Positions 39,643 to 47,555 of a stretch of DNA of 64,000 bases are shown in pieces. Numbering within the stretch: the first letter of the stretch is position 1; each line of letters starts with the position of its first letter. Source of the stretch: Methanolinea sp. (GTDB lineage: Archaea; Halobacteriota; Methanomicrobia; Methanomicrobiales; Methanospirillaceae); contig JALOPW010000001.1 of assembly GCA_025453675.1 (NCBI GenBank), positions 62,001 through 126,000 of the forward strand, written 5' to 3'. The notes below the pieces were generated by a model, which ran no database searches, had not been told where the DNA came from, and was given only the letters and a program-made list of their open reading frames with translations. The position numbers and the translations under genes were made by a program.

Positions 39643-40485
39643 ATGATCGCCGAGCTGCTCTTCGCCACGTTCTTCGGGCTCCTCCTCCTGGGCATTCACC
39701 GCAAGGTGATTGCCCGCATCCAGAGGAGGCCCGGTCCCCCGGTATGGCAGGAGATCCTGCACATGCTGAAATTCTCCTTCAAGACCACCTGGGTGCCCGC
39801 GACCGCGAGTACCACCCTCTTCGTGGGAGTGGTCCTGGTCGCCATCGGGATATGGACAGCGGCGCTCTTTGTGGTCCTGTCAGGAGGGAGCCTCCTCGTT
39901 ATCTTTGCTATCTACATGCTCCACAAGATCGTGGAGCACGGATTCGGGCTCTCATCGGGTTCCCCGTATGGCAAATTCGGCGGTGTCCGCTCGGTGATCT
40001 CCGCAGCTTCCGAGATCCCCCTCATGGTGAGCGTGGCCGCGATTGCCATATTCACCAAATCGCTGATGATATCGGATATAGTGGCATACCAGCAGTCATA
40101 CGGGCCCCTTCTCTTCACTGTCCCGCTCGCGGCGGTGGCAATGTACGTGGTCCTCCTCTCGAAGATGCCCTTTGGCCCCTTCTCTATCGTAGAGAGCAAG
40201 GAGCTCGTCAGCGGTTACAAGACCGAACACTTCGGGGTGTGGAGGGCAGGCCTCGAGATCTGCAACGGCCTGAAGACGTATGTCCTCCTCCTGACCTTTA
40301 TCCTGGTCTTCGCAGGCGGCCTTCCCCTGTGGACAATCCTCCTCCTGATGCTCCTGATAACCATGTCGCTCTCTTTTGTATGCGCCCTCTCCCCCATGTT
40401 ATCTCCATATGACAGTGTGACCATCCAGACCCTCATCGCCGGGCTCATGGTGCTCTACGTCGCCATCCTCGGGGTGGTGTCATGA
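39643..40485 (+). CDS. ehaJ: Eha subunit J (NuoH/complex I subunit 1-like)
   Basis: RIQRRPGPPVWQEILHMLKF is the NuoH-like motif; 8 TM-like segments. Confidence 0.85.
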   Translation: MIAELLFATFFGLLLLGIHRKVIARIQRRPGPPVWQEILHMLKFSFKTTWVPATASTTLFVGVVLVAIGIWTAALFVVLSGGSLLVIFAIYMLHKIVEHGFGLSSGSPYGKFGGVRSVISAASEIPLMVSVAAIAIFTKSLMISDIVAYQQSYGPLLFTVPLAAVAMYVVLLSKMPFGPFSIVESKELVSGYKTEHFGVWRAGLEICNGLKTYVLLLTFILVFAGGLPLWTILLLMLLITMSLSFVCALSPMLSPYDSVTIQTLIAGLMVLYVAILGVVS

Positions 40486-40724
40486 TCAGAGAAGTATTGG
40501 TGCTTGGGACGCTCATCTATATCCTGATTATCGCCGTGCAGTTGATCGACCGACCCTCCCTCTGGCTGCAGAGCCTTCTGATCGTGGTCGCGCTGGCCCT
40601 TGCCACCGGTGTGTACTGGTTCCGCGAGGAACTCCGTCTCCAGCGGTGGGAGGTCATGGCGTTGTGGGTTGCAGTATTCCTGTTCGTTGCCTACGGCCTG
40701 GCAAGATTCGGAGGCCTGCTATGA
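40482..40724 (+). CDS. Eha small membrane subunit (EhaK/EhaL-like)
   Basis: 80-aa membrane protein between EhaJ and EhaM. Confidence 0.65.
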   Translation: MIREVLVLGTLIYILIIAVQLIDRPSLWLQSLLIVVALALATGVYWFREELRLQRWEVMALWVAVFLFVAYGLARFGGLL

Positions 40725-41110
40725 AGGAGCCGCTCTATGAGAAAGATCTCATATCCATGAAATATGCGATCCTGGAGAGCAGGCGGCATGACCGGATGGT
40801 GCGAGAGATCGCCGCGGACCTGGGAGTCCCCCAGCTCAGGATGCGACGCTACCTCATGGACCGTTTCGACATGCTCCTCCTTGAGAACCTGCCAGCCCGC
40901 TATGAGCAGGGTAAGATGATGCGCCAGGACGCGCCTGAACCCGAACGGCAACTGGGAGCACACCTCTACACGCATGCCGTCCCCCTCATCGGCGAGGAGC
41001 GGATGGCACAGATACTCACCGGGGTGAAGGAGATGGTTCGCGGAGGGACTTCCATGGGCCAGGCAGTGCTCTCTGGAAAGGACAGGATAAGAAAGGAGAT
41101 CATCACATGA
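40721..41110 (+). CDS. ehaM: Eha subunit M (DUF1959)
   Basis: Soluble 129-aa protein KYAILESRRHDRMVREIAADLGVPQLRMRRYLMDRFDML; ATGA overlap. Confidence 0.8.
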   Translation: MKEPLYEKDLISMKYAILESRRHDRMVREIAADLGVPQLRMRRYLMDRFDMLLLENLPARYEQGKMMRQDAPEPERQLGAHLYTHAVPLIGEERMAQILTGVKEMVRGGTSMGQAVLSGKDRIRKEIIT

Positions 41111-41562
41111 CCCTTCTGCAGTCCCTGAAGAACCTGGTCAGGTCAAAGTCCATCCACGTCGCCTACGTGGACGTGGGCTCCTGCAATGGCTGCGACATCG
41201 AGGTGCTGGCCTGCCTTGCCCCGCGGTATGATATCGAGCAGTATGGCATCTACGTGCACAACAACCCGAGGGAGGCGGATGTGCTCCTGGTGATCGGGGC
41301 CTATACCCCCGGGTGGGAGGGGAAGCTGGAGGGCCTCTGGGAGAAGATCCCCGATCCCAAGGTGGCGATCGCCATCGGGAACTGCCCCATCTCCGGCTGT
41401 CTCTTTGCCCGCCCCCACACCCTGGTGGATCCCCCTGTCTCAAAACACATCCCTATCGCGGCACAGGTGCCGGGTTGCCCACCCAGGCCTACAGAGATCC
41501 TCTCTGCAATCCTCGCGGTGGCACCCACGGTCTTCGAGGACTACGAGGTGAGGAAGCGATGA
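41107..41562 (+). CDS. ehaN: [NiFe]-hydrogenase small subunit (EhaN)
   Basis: VDVGSCNGCDIEVLACLAPRYDIEQYGI; GNCPISGCLF. Confidence 0.9.
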   Translation: MTLLQSLKNLVRSKSIHVAYVDVGSCNGCDIEVLACLAPRYDIEQYGIYVHNNPREADVLLVIGAYTPGWEGKLEGLWEKIPDPKVAIAIGNCPISGCLFARPHTLVDPPVSKHIPIAAQVPGCPPRPTEILSAILAVAPTVFEDYEVRKR

Positions 41563-42647
41563 AACGGACGGTTGACGTCTCCATCCCCGTCGGCCCCGTC
41601 CACCCCTGCTGGAAGGAGCCTGCCCGGGTAAAGTGCGAGACCCGGGGGGAGCTCGTCCTCTCTGCCGAGGTCGAGCTTGGCTACATGAAGAAGGGGATCG
41701 AGCGGATCATGCGGGGGAGGCCCTGGCAGGAGGTGATGTTCCTCGCCGAACGCGTCTGCGGGATCTGCTCTGTCATCCACAACATGGTCTTTATCGAGGC
41801 GCTTGAGCACATAAGTGGTATCGAAGTCCCGGAACGGGCCGCACTGCTCCGGGTGATCGTGAATGAACTCGATCGTATGCAGAGCCATATCCTGGCCAAT
41901 TTCTCTTACTGTTACACGATAGAGCACGAGACGCTGGGGATGTACCTGCTGGATACCAGAGAGAAGGTCATGGACGAGCTGGAGCGGATAACAGGAGCCC
42001 GGGTCACCTGTGCGTATATCGTCCCCGGGGGGGTGCGGTTCGATCTCCGGTCCGAGGATGCACTCCATCTGAGGGCCAGTCTGGATGCCCTGGAGCAGAA
42101 TATCACCCGTTACATCGGAATGTTCGAGCACGGCCCACTCATTGCACTCAGAAGCCGGGGGATCGGTATCCTCACCAGAGACGCAGCCAGGGAAGCCTGC
42201 GCAGTCGGTCCCACGGCCCGGGCAAGTGGCCTAGCGGAGACCGACAGGCGGCTTATGCATCCCACCTATCAGAAGCTTCGCTTTACTCCTGTCTCCCGCG
42301 AGGAGGGGGACAATTTTGCCAGGATCATGGTCAGGTTCCAGGAGGTGCTCCAGAGCATCGCCCTGATTCGCACGTGTCTCGACACGCTTCCCGAGGGGCC
42401 CATCAGGGGCGGGGGAATCCCCGGGGCGGGCGAGATCGCCTATTCAGGGGAGGCACCCCGGGGGGAGCTCTCTTATTTCATCAAGACTGATGCTGCGGGC
42501 AGGGTGCTTGAGATCTCCATCCAGACCCCCTCCATCATGAATATCGAGGCCTGCTGCCACTACATGTTAAAGGGTGTAGCCTCCCTCGCGGATGTACCGT
42601 CGACTTTTGTCTCATCAGACCCCTGCATCGCCTGCACGGAGCGGTGA
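41559..42647 (+). CDS. ehaO: [NiFe]-hydrogenase large subunit (EhaO)
   Basis: RVCGICSVIHN and C-terminal DPCIACTER Ni ligands; ATGA overlap with EhaN. Confidence 0.92.
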   Translation: MKRTVDVSIPVGPVHPCWKEPARVKCETRGELVLSAEVELGYMKKGIERIMRGRPWQEVMFLAERVCGICSVIHNMVFIEALEHISGIEVPERAALLRVIVNELDRMQSHILANFSYCYTIEHETLGMYLLDTREKVMDELERITGARVTCAYIVPGGVRFDLRSEDALHLRASLDALEQNITRYIGMFEHGPLIALRSRGIGILTRDAAREACAVGPTARASGLAETDRRLMHPTYQKLRFTPVSREEGDNFARIMVRFQEVLQSIALIRTCLDTLPEGPIRGGGIPGAGEIAYSGEAPRGELSYFIKTDAAGRVLEISIQTPSIMNIEACCHYMLKGVASLADVPSTFVSSDPCIACTER

Positions 42648-42648
42648 T

Positions 42649-42924
42649 ATGCCACTCTCCATTGTCTATTACGCAAGAGAGTTTCTCAGGCGGGAATGGC
42701 TCACGAAGTTTTTCGCAGCAAGGACTGCCCCCCTGGTCATCCCCTCTTACTTCCGGAATTACCCCGAGCTGACAGGGAAGACCTGCACCCACCACCTCTT
42801 CTGCATGATGGCCTGCCCGGCCCCGGGGGCCATTGATGTGATCCACACCCCTGAAGGGTGGCAGCCCCGCATCCACATTGGCCACTGCATACAACACCAG
42901 GCTCTCCTTCTCTTTTTTGATTGA
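42649..42924 (+). pseudogene. N-terminal fragment of Eha-associated polyferredoxin
   Basis: IVYYAREFLRREWL...CTHHLFCMMACPAPGAIDV...HIGHCI then loses the expected second Cys motif and stops; rest is in another frame. Confidence 0.6.
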
Positions 42925-43183
42925 TGTGGATACCGAAAAGTGCATGGGGTGCGGGAACTGTGCAGTGGCATGCCCGGTGAACAAGCTGATCGATGCCCAG
43001 ATGGCTCATGGAGGGCGGGCGTCCACCGACGACCTCCTGCTCAAGGTGAGCGAGGGGAAATGCCGTGTGCTCCATGTGGAGAAATGCACGGGATGCAAGA
43101 CCTGTGAGCATCACTGCCCCAATGAAGCCATCCATGTCGCACGTCTCCTTGAGGCGGTCCATGCACCCGAGGAGGAGGTATGA
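42878..43183 (+). pseudogene. C-terminal fragment of Eha-associated polyferredoxin (different frame, no ATG)
   Basis: KCMGCGNCAVACPVNKLI and KCTGCKTCEHHCPNEAIHVARLLE 4Fe-4S motifs; first possible start is TTG. Confidence 0.6.
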
Positions 43184-43569
43184 AGTTCTTCCTGAACACC
43201 GGCCGGACAATCAAACAGGGATCTTTTGTTGAACGGAAGAACAGCCCCGCCTACCTGGAGGAGGCCTCGACCCTTCGCATGAACCCTGTAGACATGATGG
43301 ACCTGATGGTGGAGGACGGGGACCATGTCAGCGTAAGGAGCGGGGTTGGCGAGGTGGTGATGAGGGTCAGGCCAAATCCAGGGCTTGCCCGGGGGAGGAC
43401 CTTTGTCTGTCTTGGGCCGTACGCAAACCATATCGTCAGCCCCGAGACCCATGGTACCGGGATGCCTGATTTCAAGGCAACCATGGTGATTATTGAGCCA
43501 ACAGGGAACCCTGTGAGCTCTGTCGCCGCGCTGATGGGATCATGTGGAGGGGTCCCGTATGAAGATTGA
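43180..43569 (+). CDS. fwdD: Formylmethanofuran dehydrogenase subunit D
   Basis: Molybdopterin dinucleotide-binding-like 129-aa protein directly before FwdB; ATGA overlap. Confidence 0.88.
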   Translation: MKFFLNTGRTIKQGSFVERKNSPAYLEEASTLRMNPVDMMDLMVEDGDHVSVRSGVGEVVMRVRPNPGLARGRTFVCLGPYANHIVSPETHGTGMPDFKATMVIIEPTGNPVSSVAALMGSCGGVPYED

Positions 43570-44845
43570 GGACGTGGTCTGCCCGTTCTGCGGGTGCCTC
43601 TGCGACGACCTCGTGGTCCAGGTTGAGGGGAACAGGGTGGTGAACGTGGAGAATGGCTGCACGCTCGCGAATGAAAAGTTCATGGGAGATCACCGCCTGG
43701 AGACCCCAATCAGGAGATCTGGAAAAAAATGGGAACGTATCTCCTATGATGAGGCAATTGCCGAGACCGCGGGTATTCTGCTCGATGCAGACCGCCCCCT
43801 CCTCTACGGGTGGAGCGGGACCTATGGCGAGGCCCAGACCATCGGGGTCCACCTGGCCGAGGTCCTGGGGGCGGTCATCGACAACACCTCCACGGTCTGC
43901 CACGGCCCCTCCATCATGGCCATACAGGAGGTGGGCCATCCAGGCTGCACCCTCGGGCAGATCAAGAACCGGGCCGACGTGGTGATATACTGGGCGGCGA
44001 ATCCCATCGAGGCCCATCCCCGGCACATGAGCCGTTATACCACGTTCGCAGACGGATTCTTTGTGAAAAATGCATTCAGGGAGCGGAAGGTGATCGTGGT
44101 GGACGTTCGGGAGACCGACTCCTCACAAATTGCCGACGAGTTCGTGAAGGTGAATCCCGGTGGTGACTATGCAATCCTCTCCGCGCTCAGGGCGATCGTC
44201 CGGGGGAAGCGGGATATCATTCCGCCGAATGTGGAGGGGGTGTCGCGTGAGCAGCTCTTCCGGGTGGCGGAGATCTGCATGGCGGCAAAATTCGGGGCCA
44301 TCTTCTTTGGGGTGGGCCTCACGATGGCTTCGGGGAAGTACAAGAACATCAGGAATGCGATCGAGCTGACCGAGGAGCTGAACCGGCATACCAAGTTCAC
44401 CATCTCCCCCATGCGGGGGCACTGGAACGTATACGGTTCAAACGAGGTGTTCACCTGGATCACCGGGTACCCCTATGCGGTCGATTTCGCCCGGGGAATC
44501 GCATTCTATAACCCAGGGGAGACGACCAGCGTTGATATTCTCAGGCGGGGAGAGTGCGATGCCTGCCTGGTGGTGGCGAGCGACCCGGGGGCCCACTTCC
44601 CGCGAGCATGCGCCGAACACCTGGCCCGCATTCCCACCATCCAGATCGACCCCCATGTGAATGCCACCACTCACCTGTCACAAATCCAGATACCAGTGGC
44701 GGTGACCGGCATAGACGCCGAGGGGACGGCGTATCGCATGGACGGGGTACCCTTACGGACCAGGAAACTTTTCCAGGGGAGCCACCCCGACGACCTTGAG
44801 GTTTTGGAGAAGATATACGCCATCGTCAGGGAGGCGAAAGGATAA
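43559..44845 (+). CDS. fwdB: Formylmethanofuran dehydrogenase subunit B
   Basis: VCPFCGCLCDDLVV, STVCHGPSIMAIQEVGHPGCTLGQIKNRADVVIYWAANP. Confidence 0.95.
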   Translation: MKIEDVVCPFCGCLCDDLVVQVEGNRVVNVENGCTLANEKFMGDHRLETPIRRSGKKWERISYDEAIAETAGILLDADRPLLYGWSGTYGEAQTIGVHLAEVLGAVIDNTSTVCHGPSIMAIQEVGHPGCTLGQIKNRADVVIYWAANPIEAHPRHMSRYTTFADGFFVKNAFRERKVIVVDVRETDSSQIADEFVKVNPGGDYAILSALRAIVRGKRDIIPPNVEGVSREQLFRVAEICMAAKFGAIFFGVGLTMASGKYKNIRNAIELTEELNRHTKFTISPMRGHWNVYGSNEVFTWITGYPYAVDFARGIAFYNPGETTSVDILRRGECDACLVVASDPGAHFPRACAEHLARIPTIQIDPHVNATTHLSQIQIPVAVTGIDAEGTAYRMDGVPLRTRKLFQGSHPDDLEVLEKIYAIVREAKG

Positions 44846-46545
44846 TGCCGGGGATCCTGATACGAAACGCGTTTGTGATCGATCCCCTCTCAGGGGTGAA
44901 GGGGGAGGTCATGGACATCGCTATCCGCGACGGGAAGATCGTGGAGGAAGCATCAACCGACGCGGTGGTCATCGATGCTGCCCGCTGCCTGACCCTGCCC
45001 GGCGGAATCGACTCCCATTCCCACGTCTGCGGGACGAAGGTGAATTTTGGCCGTTACATGAGCCCCGAGGACATGAGGGCAGGAAGAACTGCCCGAAAAG
45101 GGGTGATGCACGTGACCTCCGGCTACAGTGTTCCCACCACTTTCGGGAACTCCTACCGGTACAGCACCATGGGCTATACCACTATCCTTGAGGGGGCAAT
45201 GGCCCCCCTGGAAGCCCGGCATACCCACGAGGAGTTCACCGCCACTCCCCACCAGGACATGCTCGCGAACACGCTCTTTGACGGGAACTGGTCCATCATG
45301 GAGGCGGTGAAGGAGAAGGATGTGAAGAGGGCAGCAGCAGTGGTGGCCTGGACCCTCTCCGCAGTCAAGGGCTTTGCCATCAAGCTGACCAACCCGGGGG
45401 GGACCGAGGCCTGGGGGTGGGGCGGTGACGTGAACAGCATCCATGACCAGGTCCCTCACTTCGGGGTAACGCCGGCCGAGATCATTGGAACCATGATCCA
45501 GGCGAATGAGCTCCTGAACCTCCCCCACTCCGTTCACCTCCATTGCAACAACCTGGGAGTGCCGGGGAATTACCAGACCACGCTGGAGACTATCGGCCTG
45601 GTACCGGATCTGAACCGGGATCGCCAGAGCCTGTACCTCACCCATGTGCAGTTCCATTCCTATGGGGGGTCGACCTGGAGGGATATCTGTTCGAAGTCCG
45701 AGGACGTCGCCCGGGCAGTGAACAACACGCCGCAGGTGGTCATGGACATGGGACAGATCATGTTCGGGAGGACCACCACCATGACCGCAGACGGGCCCAT
45801 GGAGTTCAAGCTCTATATGCTCCACCATAACAAGTGGAGCAACCATGACGTGGAACTGGAGACTGGGTCCGGGATTACCCCTGTCTATTACGGGAGAAAG
45901 AGCCTGGTCAATTGTGTGATGTGGTCCATCGGCCTTGAACTTGCACTTCTGGCGAAAAATCCCTGGCAGTGCCTCCTCTCTACTGACAATCCAAACGGAG
46001 CCCCCTTTGTGAAGTATCCCGAGATCATCGCACTCCTGATGAGCCGGAGATTCAGGGAGAACGAGAGGAAGATGATCGATCCGCGTACCGAGCATTTTGT
46101 ACCCCTGTTTGCCATCGAGAGAGAGCTGGACTGGTATGAGATCGCAGTGATGACCCGTGCAGCCCAGGCAAAAGCCCTTGGGATCACCCGCATCGGAAAG
46201 GGATACCTGGCGCCGGGAGCGGAGGCGGACGTGGCAATTTTTCCCCTGAAGCCAGATGAGATCGACCCGTCTGTTGATTACCAGCAGGTCATGGCCGGGT
46301 TTTCCCGCACCCGCTACACCATCAAGCGCGGACGGGTAGTGGCCCGGGACGGGGAGGTGGTGGTCGAGGGTGCGAACAGCACTATTTGGACGAGAGCGAA
46401 TGTTCCGCCCGCATATGATATGAGTTCCGATCCGGAATTCACGAAGAAGTTCGAGCAGTATTACACAGTCAGGATGCGCAATTACCCTGTCCAGGATATC
46501 TACCTCCCGCGGGGCGTGCGCATCGATACGGAGGCATCGCTATGA
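44845..46545 (+). CDS. fwdA: Formylmethanofuran dehydrogenase subunit A
   Basis: GGIDSHSHVCGTKVNFGRYMSPEDMR...amidohydrolase; VHLHCNNLGVPGNYQTTLET. Confidence 0.96.
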   Translation: MPGILIRNAFVIDPLSGVKGEVMDIAIRDGKIVEEASTDAVVIDAARCLTLPGGIDSHSHVCGTKVNFGRYMSPEDMRAGRTARKGVMHVTSGYSVPTTFGNSYRYSTMGYTTILEGAMAPLEARHTHEEFTATPHQDMLANTLFDGNWSIMEAVKEKDVKRAAAVVAWTLSAVKGFAIKLTNPGGTEAWGWGGDVNSIHDQVPHFGVTPAEIIGTMIQANELLNLPHSVHLHCNNLGVPGNYQTTLETIGLVPDLNRDRQSLYLTHVQFHSYGGSTWRDICSKSEDVARAVNNTPQVVMDMGQIMFGRTTTMTADGPMEFKLYMLHHNKWSNHDVELETGSGITPVYYGRKSLVNCVMWSIGLELALLAKNPWQCLLSTDNPNGAPFVKYPEIIALLMSRRFRENERKMIDPRTEHFVPLFAIERELDWYEIAVMTRAAQAKALGITRIGKGYLAPGAEADVAIFPLKPDEIDPSVDYQQVMAGFSRTRYTIKRGRVVARDGEVVVEGANSTIWTRANVPPAYDMSSDPEFTKKFEQYYTVRMRNYPVQDIYLPRGVRIDTEASL

Positions 46546-47306
46546 GGGTCATCCTGAAGACCCGGCCCAGGGAGAAACCGAGGATTCCTATCGAGGCAGA
46601 GGAGATCATCCCCCAGAATTTCCTGCGAAAGAATGACATGAAGGTCTTTGAAGGGAACAAGGAACGGACGCTCGAGGATCTCTTCTTTGTGACCATCGAA
46701 GGCCCGGCGGTCTCGCCTGACCAGGTCGAGGTGGTCCTCACCGGCAATACGGGGATGATCAAGAGGGTGGGCGAGTACATGAACGCAGGACGCATCATCA
46801 TAGAGGGGGATATCGGGATGCATTGCGGCAATTTCATGAGTGCGGGGGAGATCATCATCCGCGGGAACGCCGATGCATGGCTCGGACGGGAGATGAGGGG
46901 TGGCCGCATCCTCTGTGAAGGGAACGCAAGCCACTACTGTGCGGCAGGGTACCGGGGGGAGAAACGTGGTATGAGGGGCGGGATCATGGAGGTGAAAGGG
47001 AATGCAGGAGATTTTACTGCTGAATATCTCTCGGGCGGTGATGTCATCATTCACGGGAACTGCGGAGACCTCCCTGGCGTCGAGATGAGGGGAGGCACCC
47101 TGGTCATCGGCGGCGAATGCGCACGGCCCTGCGGCAACATGACGGGAGGGACCTGCATGGTATTCGGAAAGGCACAGCGGGTGCTTCCCACATTCCGCAG
47201 CAATGGATCTCAGGATATGGATTATGCAGGAAAGCGTTACCGGATGAATCTCTTCCGGGGTGACGTCGCCAACAGGGGAAAAGGAACCCTGATGATCAGG
47301 GCATGA
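46542..47306 (+). CDS. fwdC: Formylmethanofuran dehydrogenase subunit C
   Basis: GXGXXG-rich GltS-C-like beta-helix: AGRIIIEGDIGMHCGNFMSAGEIIIRGNADAWLGREMRGGRI. Confidence 0.95.
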   Translation: MRVILKTRPREKPRIPIEAEEIIPQNFLRKNDMKVFEGNKERTLEDLFFVTIEGPAVSPDQVEVVLTGNTGMIKRVGEYMNAGRIIIEGDIGMHCGNFMSAGEIIIRGNADAWLGREMRGGRILCEGNASHYCAAGYRGEKRGMRGGIMEVKGNAGDFTAEYLSGGDVIIHGNCGDLPGVEMRGGTLVIGGECARPCGNMTGGTCMVFGKAQRVLPTFRSNGSQDMDYAGKRYRMNLFRGDVANRGKGTLMIRA

Positions 47307-47317
47307 GCCCTTTTACT

Positions 47318-47342
47318 ATGAAAATGGCTACGCCATTTTCAT
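47318..47342 (+). repeat. Hairpin repeat ATGAAAATGGC-TAC-GCCATTTTCAT
   Basis: Perfect 11-bp stem, 3-nt loop, 12 nt after fwdC stop. Confidence 0.85.
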
Positions 47343-47385
47343 GATTTATGTCCGAAATCCTGAAAGGAGTTCATAGAGTGTGAAT

Positions 47386-47435
47386 ATGAAAATGGCTGCG
47401 CCATTTTCATGAATGCATATGCGTGTGTCTCGAAG
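47386..47435 (+). repeat. Dispersed palindromic repeat, reference copy
   Basis: ATGAAAATGGC-TGC-GCCATTTTCAT followed by GAATGCATATGCGTGTGTCTCGAAG. Confidence 0.85.
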
Positions 47436-47555
47436 AGAATCAGGTAGTTTTTTAAGATAGTGGGCCGTTTCCTGACAGGATATTCCCATACTCTTTTTTA
47501 TCCTGAAACTGCATCTATTTTTACCCAATTTCCCGAAATTTCACCGTGATACGCT

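Noticed and set aside
44953-46095. 380-aa antisense ORF opposite fwdA
   Set aside because: Shadow ORF; fwdA on the plus strand is unambiguous.
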